A DNA stretch of 64,000 nt, from positions 12,891,291-12,955,290 of the forward strand of contig CAJFCV020000001.1 of assembly GCA_904066235.2 (NCBI GenBank). Direction: 5' to 3'. The stretch comes from Bursaphelenchus xylophilus. Its lineage: Eukaryota; Nematoda; Chromadorea; Rhabditida; Aphelenchoididae. A program made the position numbers and the translations under genes. Of the stretch, positions 20,481 to 32,400 are shown in pieces. The notes under the pieces were generated by a model. The model was given only the letters and a program-made list of their open reading frames with translations. It did no database searches and had not been told where the DNA came from. Numbering within the stretch: the first letter of the stretch is position 1; each line of letters opens with the position of its first letter.

Positions 20481-23400
20481 ATGTCAGACTGCGGCGATAC
20501 CCCCGAGATAGTGTTTCGGGTCATTTGCTTCTTCGCCATCGTCTTCAACGTCCTGTTCTTCCTGCTGATCCGTTACAAGACGCCGAGAACGATGACCGCC
20601 TACAGCAAAGTGTTGTACACTTCTTGCATTTTTGATGGACTCGCGTCAATTTCGCATTTCCTCATTGGAAACGTGAGTTGTTCAATTTTATTCGTCTAGG
20701 TTTTAACGAGGGAAATCCTGGAAAAAAGTTCCTTATTTTGGCCACAACAAAGGTACTCCGCGAACTGCGCCCAAGCTTGGGCACTAAAGTTAGGAAAAAA
20801 CGCTTCGACCTAGCTGGCACTGAATTACTATAATAGCTATATAGTTTTAGGGGTGCCTATGAAGGTGTGACGACTCATTTAGTTCCATACGGAGGCAATA
20901 AGTTAAGTTCCGGAAATGTTCATCGTATAAAGTGTAAAATCACAGGCTGCAGCCGTTTTTGAAGGGTAAGGTGGTACGTAAAAAAGAAGGTGCCTCACTA
21001 ACTAAATCCACTGTCCGGGCATTGACAACGATGAATTGAGCGTGCACGCTAAATTTGGGCTAATTCCGACCAGTTTCCGCAAAGTTATAAGTCGTGGCCA
21101 AAATAAGGAACTTTTACCGAAATCCTAAAAGTGCTACGCTCAGACTATCTTTCAACTTTGCCCACATGTCAGAAATAGGCCGCATATCAATTCCTGCAAG
21201 TTTTAGCACGCACTTTGCAGGCACAGCAGAGGTAGTAAACGATCTTTGCGGCCGAGAGAGTAGACGAAAAGCGGAGAGTAGTCAGAGAAAAGCCACTTTT
21301 GCCCATATCTTTGCTAATTTCGCGCTTAAACAATTGATTTTTGGTGGAAAAAATTGCACACTATGACAGAAGAAGGCATGAAAATTTTTACATCGAAATT
21401 CAAAAAAAAAACTGTCATATTTTTTCTAATTTGTGACTTCAAAATTGCGGACGTTTTGGAAAAGCGCGATCACATCCTTATATCAGTCTGTCGGGGAAAT
21501 AACGGCGGGTCTTCACGCCTTGGAATCTCCCATCATCGGTTTGCGACGGCTAGCAGCAGCTGGGAATTTGGCCACTTTTTTCCTCCACATATTGATAACA
21601 ACTGACGTAAATTTGTTCAAAGTTTCGTCAAAATCTGAGCGTTGACTTGGAGTACTTCCCTGTAAGCAGGGATGCCTCAGATTTGGACAAAATTTTTCCC
21701 AAAATAGCTTTTCCTACTCCGCTTTCTTCAAAAGTGCTTGTATTTTTTGCCCTCGGCACGCAGCGCAAATCGCTTCAGAAATTTCGCAGCGACCAAGCTA
21801 GCTGGCGTTCGTCACGGGATATTGCGGGCGCACGTGCCAAATGTCAAATGCACCGAGATAAATGCGGCTCATTTCCCATCCACCTACTCCCTTCTTCTAG
21901 TGAATATCACGTAAATAGACCAATTATTACACTTCAAAAAGGCTCTGAACCGTACCTACAATGCAAGACAATAACTGTGAGGCGGCGATTTGCAGAAGCT
22001 CACGTTTTCTATATTAGATATTAGATATTTCAAAAAGTGCATGGACATTTGTCGCGACCAGACTTGCCTCCTGGGTGGTATACTTTTGAGCCCAAAAAAT
22101 AATAAAAAATTTTATTTTCAAGGTAAACTAAAAACACAGTTTTGTAAAGAAGAAAAAGCTCTTTCGAATGCATATATGCACTTTGCCAAACAATAAACAA
22201 TCGTTGCAAAACGAAGCAATAAAGAAACTTTACGAACTAATATGAAGGTCGCGACCCAGGTCGTGATCTAGCGATCTTGAAACGTTAAAGTTGGACAGCT
22301 TGCTTTCAGCGCCCATTATTCGTCAAGGACGTGTTGGCCAACGATTTTGTGGGCCCCATCCCCCGCCTCTTCGCTCATATGGAATGGATTTCGGACGAAG
22401 GCTACGCGTATTTCATCGCACTGGAATTTCTTTTCCAATTCTCCACTTTATCCGTCTGCTTTGTGCCATGTACTTATCGCTTCTTTCACTACATACGGTA
22501 AACTTGCGGGCGCTACGACTTTTTGGGTCAGCGACAGTTCGGGTCAACGATACTATGGATGGGCTCGGTTAGTCGGTGTATGCATGGAGGAGGCTAGGAG
22601 AAGGCTTACTAGTTAGTGGAAATAATAAGATTGGTGGAGTCCTAGGACGGCTTATCACCTATTTTGAGGCATTTTACTTGTACTCGCATAAATAATATTT
22701 AGATAAAAATTACGGGTTTTCGTTTTTTTGCCGCAAATTTTGGTCGTTTTTACGTTAAAATTACCCAGAGTAAAGAAAATTAACGTTGGAAATGGCTAAA
22801 ATTAGAAAAAGTGGACATATCGCACGTCTCTGCCAAGTCTCCGCCAAGCCTTCGCCGACTATCCAACGGCTTTGTCAGGCCTTGTAGGCACTTTCTACGG
22901 CCTTTTTTTGGGTGTCCACCTGCCCTACGCGTTGTATCGATCGATTTTGTATTGACCCGAACTGTCGTCGACCCGAAAAGTCGGGAAGCGATTAGAGGCG
23001 GCAATCGGGCCCTGACGAGCCCATACTTGAAAAGCCCCGGCCTACCCCCTACAGACAGGCCGCCAAAATCGGAGCGGCCCGATCGTCACCTCGAGACGCG
23101 GCGACAAGAACGAAAAAACAGAAAAAAGTGCTGTGCAAGTTCTAAAGTTCGGCCATTTCGATCCGGTGGTTTTTCAGAAACACAACGTTTACTCGATTTA
23201 AGTTTGGATTACTGCTTTTGGTCTATCTTATCCCTCCATTTATGGTGGCCATTCCCTTCGCCATGTTATCGGCTCTAGTGTACACTCCGATGAAAGGTTA
23301 TATTGGAAGAAGCGGCTTGGAATGCACTACCTGGTTCCCAGCCATCGATGGGAGAATTTACAAGGAAGAGGTCAGATTTTTCTCCACATTTGATCACCCC

Positions 23401-23964
23401 TCTGATATCGGTTTTTCGGAAAAATAAAGCATATACAATTTGTAGTCCACGTTTCAGCAACTTTCGTCTCTTGTCGACATCCCCTACAAATTTGGACAGC
23501 TGCTTTCCCTGTTTCCCATCTTCTTCATCTACTTTCTAATTCGTATCTTTGTCAAACTGAACGAGGATGTCAAAAAGTTGTCGTCGGCGGCGGGAAGGAT
23601 GCAAAAAGAGATTACGGTGACGTTGACGGCGCAGGTAAGCTCAATATTGATACTGTAACCATTAATTTGCTTTTAATAAAGCAATTTCCAGGCTGTAATT
23701 CCATTACTCTTTACCTCGTTTCCCGTATTCTACGCCTCCTACACGTTTGGGCATCAAGGAGACAAGGAGGGCGCGATGCGACTGGTTATCTACTCGGTCA
23801 CATTGTTCACACTTGTAAACCCAATCGCGTCAAGCTTACTGGTCAAGAACTACCGACATACCATCTGGAGGGTGGTTTGTTTCGGGAAGATGAAGGAAAA
23901 GTGCGTTCGTAACCCGACTTCCCGAATAACCTCGGAAATTAAAATTCTCTCGTCAAAGCTTTGA
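20481..23964 (+). CDS. 7TM chemoreceptor, five-exon relative
   Basis: Exons 20481-20672 (64 codons), 22310-22497, 23178-23370, 23458-23634 (59 codons) and 23692-23964 encode 340 aa. Exons 2 and 3 together are 381 nt, exactly the 127 codons of the single exon 2 in the genes at 3953-19071, split by a phase-2 intron just after the TYRFFHYIR motif of TM3. A second extra intron follows TVTLTAQ before TM6. The loop motif is DFVGPIPRLF and TM7 reads LVNPIASSLLVKNYR. The tail lacks the VKQR motif. An AATAAA overlaps the stop codon (23964-23969). Introns 1 and 2 hold several transposon copies. A related but separate subfamily of the same receptors. Confidence 0.85.
20724..21115. mobile_element. Inverted-repeat element in intron 1
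   Basis: AAAAGTTCCTTATTTTGGCC at the left is mirrored by GGCCAAAATAAGGAACTTTT at the right, over about 25 bp, enclosing ~340 bp without a coding frame. A MITE by structure. Confidence 0.7.
21116..21662. mobile_element. Decayed copy of the ~460-bp MITE with a nested MITE
   Basis: It reads AAGTGCTACGCTCAGA near the start and TCTGAGCGTTGACTTGGAGT near the end, with the family's interior (TATCAATTCCTGCAAGTTTT) recognisable. It is split by a GTCGGGAAAATAAT-type fragment at about 21485-21560. In intron 1 of the receptor at 20481. Confidence 0.6.
22994..23092. mobile_element. Small GC-rich TIR element, copy 1
   Basis: Begins AGAGGCGGCAATCGGGCC and ends with the imperfect mirror GGCCCGATCGTCACCTC, about 100 bp. 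It is preceded by GACCCGAACTGTCGTCGACC, the same flank as copy 2 at 24388-24492, so element and flank were copied together. Confidence 0.55.
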
Positions 23965-24019
23965 ATAAACAGTGGTTTTGTCAAAAATTTTGTCGTCTTA
24001 CTCGGTGTTTTTGAAAGCC

Positions 24020-24304
24020 ACGTGCTTTTTATAGTACATATTATATTGTTTGAGATGCGAAAAGCCGGTAGAGCTTGCACAGCACGGTTTCCTCTGATTT
24101 TTCGTTCTTGTCGTCGCGAAAAAGCCGTTTGCACCGTGCGAGTTCTTGGCGCCGTCGCAGCGACATCGTTGAAACTTGCCGATGTCGCCGCGATATTTTC
24201 ATGCACAGTGCAAAAACCAATGAAAAGGTGAAATGCACTGTGCAAAATCGGGTGCTTTTTGCGCACGATGCGGAGCGCGACAAATGTCCATGCAATTTGT
24301 GAAA
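24020..24304. repeat. Dispersed GTGCA-rich repeat, copy 4
   Basis: Contains TGCACAGCACGG, TTGCACCGTGCGAG, ATGCACAGTGCAAAA and TGTCCATGCAATTTGTGAAA. The frames on both strands are shadows of this repeat. Confidence 0.5.
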
Positions 24305-24387
24305 ATAGGAATGTGTAATGCAAGTATTTTTTTCAATTAAGGGTACTAACCCGAACTGTGGTCTACCCGAAAAGTCGGGACGCGATT

Positions 24388-24492
24388 AGAGGTGGCAATC
24401 GGGCCCTGACGAGCCTGGATTTGAAAAGGCCCGCGGCCGGCCTGCTCCCGTCAGCCAGGCCGTAAAAATCGAAGCGGCTGGATGCCATCTCT
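24388..24492. mobile_element. Small GC-rich TIR element, copy 2
   Basis: AGAGGTGGCAATCGGGCC ... GGATGCCATCTCT, about 105 bp, sister of 22994-23092. A GAGACCCCCGATTCCGGGGTCTC hairpin-like stretch lies a little further on, near 24724-24748. Confidence 0.55.
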
Positions 24493-25044
24493 CAAAGCAG
24501 TAGCAGACAATGGTAACTGTCAGAACAAACGATCATCATTTTCGAAATCAGCTCCTCAAAAACCCCTAATCGAGTATTTTTAGAAAAAATTCAAAAATTA
24601 CTTCTTGACATTACTACTTAAGCAAAAAAGTAAGAATCGGAACAAATGAATATGATTTTTGGAATCTACGCCATCGATTACCCAATTTTTGACCTTCTCG
24701 GCCATTTCGGGCAAACATCGAAAGAGACCCCCGATTCCGGGGTCTCTTTCAACTCGGGGTCTCTTTTGAAGGAAACCGGGGAAATGCACTGTGCAGAAAC
24801 GAAAAAAATGTCAATGCACTTTACGAAAACAATAATACTATTTCCATCTATCACTGTCCGTCTCACATTCCATCTTACATTCCATTTCTTCGTATTCCGA
24901 GTACAATGAGGCCCTCAAAACATGGAATCGAAAACAAAAAAAATTCACAAGCTACAACTATTTGACATTACTTTAGACGCCATTCGCCGGCTACGAAAAG
25001 TTTCGAATGCCCGGTGTTTTGAGGTTTTCCTCAATTTTTGAAAC

Positions 25045-28000
25045 ATGCCCGGCTGCAGAATATCGCCGATGGAGACGGTGTTTCGCATTGTGTCGGTGTT
25101 GGCAGTCGTTGTTAACGCCCTATTCGTACTACTCATCAAGTCAAAGACCCCAAAAATGATGATCAGCTACAGAAAAGTGCTGTATGGATCGTGTGCCATC
25201 GATGGGCTGGCGGCATTGTCGCATTTGCTGATCGGAATTGTAAGTTTTTTGCGGCGAACAAGAGATGTATTAGTCTGTCGGGAAAATAATAATAAAATAG
25301 CATTTTTTAAAAGTGCCTGGCAATTTGTCGCGGTTGGATGTTGGTTTTATTTACCATTGGTTATTGTAACATATAAAATTCCAAAATTTGCGGCAAAAAA
25401 CGAAGATCCGTAACTTTTATCCAGATATGATTGACGTGAGGGCATGTAAAATACATACCTCAAAATAGGTGATAAACAATCCTACGAGTGATCAATATTA
25501 TAATCTTTGTTAAGTCTTGCAACTTTACGCCTTCTACTAGCTATCGATTATTTCCCAGAATTCAGAGTTTTTCTTGTTTTTCAGCGTCCTATCTTCGTCA
25601 AAGATGTGCTGAGTTTCGACTTTACCGGCCCAATCCCTCGACTCATCGACTACATGGGATGGCTGCCGGATGGGAAGATTGGGTATATCCTGTTCTTCGA
25701 AACGGTCTTTATGAACTCCATTGTCTGCTACTGCTTTGTGCCCTACACCTACCGCTACTTTCACATGATAAGGTGGGATTTTCGGATTAATTTTGTACGT
25801 CAAAATGTCCGCATTTTAGGGGCACATCATTTACAATTCCAAAATTTCTACTCCTCCTGCTAGTCTACTTGTCGCCGGCGGTTGTTGTTGCCACTTCACT
25901 GGCCGGGTTGTCGGCTCAAGTCTACGAGAAAATGACGGAGTTCACGGGAGTGGCGGAAGACGTCTGTGTGAGAAGGGTGCCTATGATGGACCCGAGGTTT
26001 TACAACGAGGAGGTAAGAAGAGTCAATTATTAGTCAGTCGGGAAAATAACGTGGACTTGTCGCAGCAGAATGTCTCGCATCATCGCAGTCACGTGCCATG
26101 TCTCTAGCCGTCGCAAACCGATGATGACTTATTAGGTTGAACCAAAAATCTTTTCCGATTTTTTATTAAAAATTTAAACATAATTTTACAACAAATAAAA
26201 ATCAGTTAACAGGGAAAGTAATCCAAGTACTTTCCTCCTCCAAGTGCGACGCTCAGATTTTCCTTAAGTTTTGCACACACGTCAGCTATCGACTAAATAT
26301 CAATTCCTGAAAGTTTTAGCTCGCGCTTTGCGGGCGCCGCCGAGATATCGAACGATTTTTGCCGCCGAGAGAGCACACTAAACATGGAGACGGGCAGAGA
26401 GAAAACACCTTTTTGGCCATAACTTTGGCAGTTTCGTGCGGAAAAAATTGATTTTTTGCAGAAATATTATCCTTTACGGTGGAAATAGGCATGAAACTTT
26501 TCGTGCCGAAATTCGGCAAAAAGTCCTAAATTTTCGCCGACTTTCGATCTAAAAATCTCGGTTGTTTCTGCAAAGCGCGAGTTAGGATTCTCGCATATAT
26601 CTTAGAAAAAAATATTCTAAATTTGTGCCAAGTTTCATCAAAATCTGAGCGTCGCACTTGGGGTACTTCCCCTGTAAGTTTCAAAGTAAAGGCCATTTGA
26701 ATTGCAAGAATCAACGCTATTTTCCCAACTAGCTGATATTAATCAACCTTGCTCCACTGCGTCGGCATATTTCGACCAAATACGTGCTTTCCCTTGTTAT
26801 ATGACGTTACAGTATGCCTTTCAGCCGTACGCGACGCTTGCCATTTTGGCCAACCAATTCGTCCATCCCGTTGTTGTGTTTCCCTTTCTCCTCGTCTATT
26901 TTGTTGTGCGCATCTTTCGCAAATTGAACGAGGATGTGCACCGGACCTCAAGCGCCGGGATTCGGATCCAAAAACAGATTACAATGACGTTGACGGCGCA
27001 GGTAATTCTTGTTACCACCAATTGTTGCGTGGCCTTTGCTGTGTCTGCTCCTTGACAATATATCGTATTTTACATGTAATTGTAGAATGGGGTTTAGGAA
27101 TTTGAGAATAATATTTGTCTGAATATATGTTGTAGTAAGTAGTAGGAACATTAGGAGTTTATGAAAATGCCAAATTGTAGTTGAGACCTCAAAGTTTAAG
27201 CTGACAGGGGAAGTACTCCAAGTGCGACGCTCAGATTTTGATGAAGCTTGGCACAAATTTAGAATAATTTTTTCTAAGATATATGCGAGAATCCTAGCTC
27301 GCGCTTTGCAGAAACAACCGAGATTTTTAGATCGAAAGTCGGCCAAAATTTAGGACTTTTTGCCGAATTTCGGCACGAAAAGTTTCATGCCTATTTCTAC
27401 CGTAGAGTATAATATTTCTACAAAAAATCAAATTTTTCCGCACGAAACTGCCAAAGTTATGGCCAAAAAGCGCTTTTCTCTCTGACCGCTCTCCACGCTT
27501 AGCGTGCACTCTCGGCGGCAAAAATCGTTCAATATCTCGGCGGCGCTCGCAAAGCGCGAGCTAAAACTTTCAGTAATTGATATTTAGTCCATACCCGACG
27601 TGTGTGCAAAATTTAAAGAAAACCCGAGCATCGCACTTGGAGTACTTCCCCTGTTAGCCGGAAGTTGTAGTTGTCAGCAGAGCTTACTCTGTGGCCATCA
27701 CAACTATAGTATTCTCATAGTAGCCTGTCGGGAAAATAATGTTGATTTGTCGCAACAAAATTTTTCTCAACTTACCACTTATTTGGACCAACCCCTTACA
27801 CGTATTTTCAGTCAGTAGTTCCTCTACTTCTTGTCGCCATCCCTTTCTTCAACTCTTGCAACAAGTTTGCGTATGGTGGCGATAAAGAAGGAGCGATTCG
27901 AATCACCATGAACTCGGTGTGTCTTGTGGCCCTGGTCAACCCGATTGTCGCGAGTTTGATGGTGCAGAGCTATCGGCGGACGATCATGAGCACCGTCACG

Positions 28001-28111
28001 TTGGACCATTTGCAGCTGGACACGAGCCTGACCTCAACGACGCAACCCGCCGTCTCGGCGGGGATGGTGTCGCCGGTCGTCGCAATGTCCGTCAAGTTCT
28101 TCAAGATTTGA
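25045..28111 (+). CDS. 7TM chemoreceptor, five-exon relative
   Basis: Exons 25045-25239 (65 codons), 25585-25772, 25820-26012, 26825-27001 (59 codons) and 27812-28111 encode 350 aa. The intron positions and phases are identical to the gene at 20481, including the phase-2 intron after YCFVPYTYRYFHMIR and the phase-0 intron after TMTLTAQ. The loop motif is DFTGPIPRLI and TM7 reads LVNPIVASLMVQSYR. The tail is Ser/Thr-rich and lacks the VKQR motif. Introns 3 and 4 carry two ~460-bp MITE copies in opposite orientation. The frame is clean throughout. Inferred role: sensory chemoreceptor. Confidence 0.88.
26034..26140. mobile_element. GTCGGGAAAATAAT-type MITE, truncated
   Basis: AGTCAGTCGGGAAAATAACG begins a ~100-bp piece in intron 3 of the receptor at 25045; the mirrored right end is missing. 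Further fragments lie at about 25272-25300 and 27724-27780 in other introns of the same gene. Confidence 0.55.
26210..26674 (+). mobile_element. ~460-bp MITE, copy in intron 3
   Basis: The right end is AGCGTCGCACTTGGGGTACTTCCCCTG and the left end is its imperfect mirror (AAGTGCGACGCTCAGATTTT inside). Flanks read TAA on both sides, a 3-bp duplication of the kind made by PIF/Harbinger elements. Other copies: 27205-27656, 29722-30172, 40873-41311, 46263-46711. Confidence 0.75.
27205..27656 (-). mobile_element. ~460-bp MITE, inverted copy in intron 4
   Basis: Starts CAGGGGAAGTACTCCAAGTG and ends CACTTGGAGTACTTCCCCTG, with the interior inverted relative to the copy at 26210. The two copies could pair across exon 4 of the receptor. 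Confidence 0.75.
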
Positions 28112-28331
28112 ATACAGTCTTCGGCGCGCGCTCCTCCGGCGCGATATCTTGAACGAGTTTTGCCCGAGTAAGGCCAAGGAAGTGGCCCTACACATCGAAC
28201 GATCCCTTATCAAATGGCGACACGAAAAAAGCGGCGACTCAGAGCTCAACTCAAGGAAGCCAAAACAGTGGAAATAAGCAAAAGAATTACTGTATTCCAA
28301 ATTTATTTGTATGAAAATCTAATGTTATTTA

Positions 28332-28463
28332 TCAACTTGGATCTCCATAAACATCATCCGAGTTGAGTCCATGAACAGGTTCAAGGGCTAGATCAAAAGC
28401 TGGCACCACGGGGACATCTCCATCGAGGAAAACTCGAGGTATGTATATCTCGTCATGAGAGCT
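28332..28463 (-). CDS. Terminal exon of an unidentified minus-strand gene
   Basis: An acceptor (reading TTATTTAG on the minus strand) opens a phase-0 frame of 43 residues, starting SSHDEIYIPRVFLDGDVPVV and ending SDDVYGDPS before a stop, with AATAAA about 30 nt downstream. Composition and signals look like a real last exon. Upstream minus-strand pieces that may belong to the same gene are described for 28779-31752. No family recognised. It converges with the receptor ending at 28111. Confidence 0.5.
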   Translation of the reverse strand, partial: SSHDEIYIPRVFLDGDVPVVPAFDLALEPVHGLNSDDVYGDPS

Positions 28464-29497
28464 CTAAATAAGGCAATTATAATAATCACGATCCTGTTAG
28501 AAGCAAAATTAATCAGAACAGTGCAAAAACTTGACAAAAGTTTACGAAATAGCCTTCCAAACCCGCAATTTACGCTTAAGAAACCAGTAAAAAAGTTCTA
28601 AAAGTCCATCCAAGTGCCCTTGGGTTATAGAATTTCCCTCAAATACACTCAAATTACAGTAAATCTCCAAATGAATCCAAATTTATCCCGAAAATCTCAA
28701 GAAATCCTCAACATAACCCATCCGTGCCCTCATTTCAACCATAACCTGCTAAAATACGGCCTAACATAAGCCTACCTATCAGTTCCAATTAATCAACGAG
28801 CATTCAGTTTCAGCGCACCATCGATCCGCAAATTTTCTCATCATTGAAATCGTCGGCTGGGATCGAATATCGCCGATTCTAGCTCCTCTCAAAAAGATTT
28901 CAGCCACCATATGCTTCTCATGACATTCACGGGAACGGGGGACTCCGATGATCACCTAAATTCCGAACAATCCAAAAACAAAACACAACTTACTTTTTCC
29001 ATTTTGCCCATCATCTAGAACTCATTCTGCGGCAATTCGAATCAAATTTAGTCTCCAATGTTCAAAGCCTGAGGGTTTCAGCCATTCTTCCCAGGCGTAA
29101 AGGTCTTTGGAGAACTGCGAGTATCAGATAACTCTGAATCATCTAAAATTCCATATAAATTAAAAACTGCATCAAAATCTAAAGAAATCGGACAAAATTT
29201 GTCAAAAACTCACCCAAAAAATGTCATAAAATCCAGGAATCTTGTCCATACCCATCCTGATGTCTTCAAAATCTTAGAAAAAGGTCCGAAATCCTGATAC
29301 GTTGCAAACAAAAACGTTCCAAAAAATCTAAAAAAATTTGAATGAAAATCTGAAAAAAAACGTCAAATTTTCCCACGAATTTTCACAAAAACCTCAAAAT
29401 TTGCATATTAAAATTCGGCAAATTTTCGTTTGCATTTTGCTCATTTACCGGTTGAGAAATCCCTCCTGGTGTAACGCGTTCATCAACTTCAAAGAAG

Positions 29498-32400
29498 ATG
29501 TCCTCATCGCCGTCCGCGTCCCGCGATCCCGTCACGAACACGACGAAGACCCCTTCTGCATCCACCGCCGCCGTCCCGGTGGGTGCAGTTGGGGTGGCCT
29601 CCGCCACCGCCGCCGTCCCGGTGGTCGGGGAAGGGCCGACGGGTGAGTTCAGTGGGCTTTTTTGGGGATTTTTGGGGTTTTCGGGATTTTTTTGGGTTTT
29701 TTTAAGATTTTAAGATTTAACAGTGGAAGTACTCCAAGTGCGACGCTCAGATTTTCTTTAAATTTTGCATACACGTCGGGTATGGACCAAATATCAATTC
29801 CTCAAAGTTTTAGCTCGCGCTTTGCTGGCGCCGCCGAGATATCGAACGATTTTTTGCTGCCGAGAGAGCACGCTAAACGTGGAGAGCGGGCAGAGAGAAA
29901 ACACCTTTTTGGCCATAACTTTGGCAGTTTCGTGCGGAAAAATTTGATTTTTTGTAGAAACATTATCCTTTATGGTAGAAATAGGCAAGAAACTTTTCGT
30001 GCCGAAATTCGACAAAAAGTCCTAAATTTTGGCCGACTTTCGATCCAAAAATCTCGGTTGTTTCTGCAAAGCGCGAGCTAAGAATCTTGAATATATCTCA
30101 AAAAAAATTATTCCAAATTTGTGCCAATTTTCATCAAAATATGAGCGTCGCACTTGGAGTACTTCCCCTATAAGATGACTTACATAAGCTTAGGGGAAAA
30201 ATATAAAAATTATAAATAATTCAGTCATTTGTCTAGTTGGGGCTTCGGTAGTTGAGCCCCCCACGAAAGGTAGTTCAAACCCCCACTGTTTTGCCCGTTT
30301 CACACCCCACATAATGAACAAATTAGAATAATACAAAAAATGTAAGTGGGGGTTTGATCTACTACGTTGGGGGTTTGATCTAAAACGTATGGGGCTTTAT
30401 TTAAAACGTAGGGGGCTTCATCTAAAACGTAGGGGGCTTCATCTAAAACGTAGGGGGCTTCATCTAAAATGTAGGGGGCTTGTGCTGGACCATACAACTT
30501 GGATTACTTCTTTGAAATAAATTTTGGGGTTCAGAATGGACGAGGGGGGTTGTACTGGGCCATGGGGGGCTAAACTGGACTGGGGGGCTGTACTACCTTA
30601 GCCCCGTCTAGTTGAATATAATTTTGAAATAAAAAACTAAAAAAACGACCTCAAAAACTTGATTTCGAGCTCAACTTGAGAGAGCTGACTAACATTTGCA
30701 ACTCGAAATCACCTTGTATATACTTTGTAAACCGTAAAATAACTTTCGGCTGGTGGGTTACTACCGTAAACCCCGCCAAAAATGATAATATAAAAAGGCC
30801 TAAGGGCCTTGAAAATAGACTATGAGGCCTTGAAGAGCAAGGAAAAATATTGCACAAAAAGGGCAATTTGGCTGGTGGGGGGACCCTGTAAATCCCGCCG
30901 AAAACAATTTTTATACTGTAAAATCCGGCCGAAATTGGCCTTGACATTACGTATACGGCTTGATGGATCAATTCCCGCCCCATTTAAGCCCTAACAGCTC
31001 GGTAAGTCAAATTTTTTTGAGTTTTACAGAGTTTAGAGGCCTCATGGAGAAGATGCCAGAGGGATAAATTTTGATCGAAAGGGTAGATCTCGGGAATTTT
31101 TTGAGATGGATTTCTGTATTTTACACAGAATTATGAAAAATTCCGTACCAAAAACGTAATCGAAACCATTTTTGCAAAAAAACAGTTTTGGAAAAAAATC
31201 CTTTCGCTTTTTTGACACCCCTTTAGGCAATAAAATAAAGCCAACAGCACTCATTAGCTATAAATTCCGAGCTTGCTTTTCATATAAATTTCGAAATTTC
31301 TCACTCAAATTTTGCTTTCTGACCAACATCCCAGCCCGCAGCCTCCCAGAATACCCATTATGATTGGGCTGACATCTCTCCAAGGTCCAAAAATGATGAT
31401 CTGGATCGGTGGCCAGCACTTCAGTCCAGATCCAAGACGACATTCGGAAGGCAAAGATCTAAAATCCGTCAATTTTACATAATAGTCCATTTTTTGTGAA
31501 AATTGTCAAAAATCATCTCTTTTTAGAAGCCCCATTTTGTTTTCCAAATAACTCCAAAAATTTACCTTTCCCCAAAGATATTTGACGGATTTTCTAGAAA
31601 TTTGTCATCCGAATGTCAGAATTGATGTCCAACGTTCAAAATTATGGCTTCAAACATCTTCATGCACCTCCAGAATCCCTCCAAGAGCCTAATCCCGGTC
31701 GAAGATGGATCATTTTTTTGATTGTGGCAGGTCCAGCGACTGATGGCATCACCTAAAATATTATTTATAATATAATTTACTGTATTCGTTATAAATTATT
31801 ATCATACATCGTAACTTGGATTATTTTTGGAGACAAAAATCCCAAATAAAGAGTAAACTATTCATTTTCACGGCCAAAAATAGCCTTACTTTGTGTTTTC
31901 TCCAATTGCCATCGAACACCGTCTCCATTCTGATTCGTGGACCAGGTAACAATTTTATTTTTGCTTTCTTCGCCTTTTCAGTTTCGTCAAGGTATTCCAA
32001 GATAATTCAAAACTCGATGGGTCCGTCCCTGTCAAGAGTCCATTTCCAATTCCGTTGGCGCCCTGAAACTTGAACCATTACAATTGGATATTCGAATTCT
32101 TTCATAAATTCTAATTGTATAAATCATAACAATAAATACTTACACCATTTTATACTCTCTCTTGTTACTTATAACGGGGTTTTCACTGTGAGACACCACC
32201 TGATAACACGATGAACTTCCTGGACCTTCTACTTTGGATCAATTCAATCACTGGGCTGAATGCTGAAGAACAACATCTACTGGACCATGTCGACGATCAT
32301 CACTTAGGTTTAGGGTCGCATTAGACTATTTCCAAGGGGTGGGGAGCTCGTCTCGTCCATGGATGGACGTTATTGATGGTGTTCTTGGCAACTGTCCTCG

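Larger units (their letters stand above)
28779..31752 (-). other. Minus-strand exon-like pieces, gene model unresolved
   Basis: Four pieces have acceptor-like TTTTAG/TCGCAG starts and protein-like frames: 28779-28955 (contains GVPRSRECHEKHMVAEIF), 29022-29114 (DLYAWEEWLKPSGFEHW), 31324-31458 (SSWIWTEVLATDPDHHFWTL, open at both ends, phase 0) and 31616-31752 (DPSSTGIRLLEGFWRCMKMF). Trp, His and Asp are frequent. Three of the four reach a stop before a usable donor, so this is either a decayed gene or several terminal exons. All but the first two lie inside the long intron of the + strand gene 29498-34815. Confidence 0.35.

Noticed and set aside
30300..30497. Protein with APYVLDE repeats
   Set aside because: Explained by a 21-bp minisatellite; no gene context.
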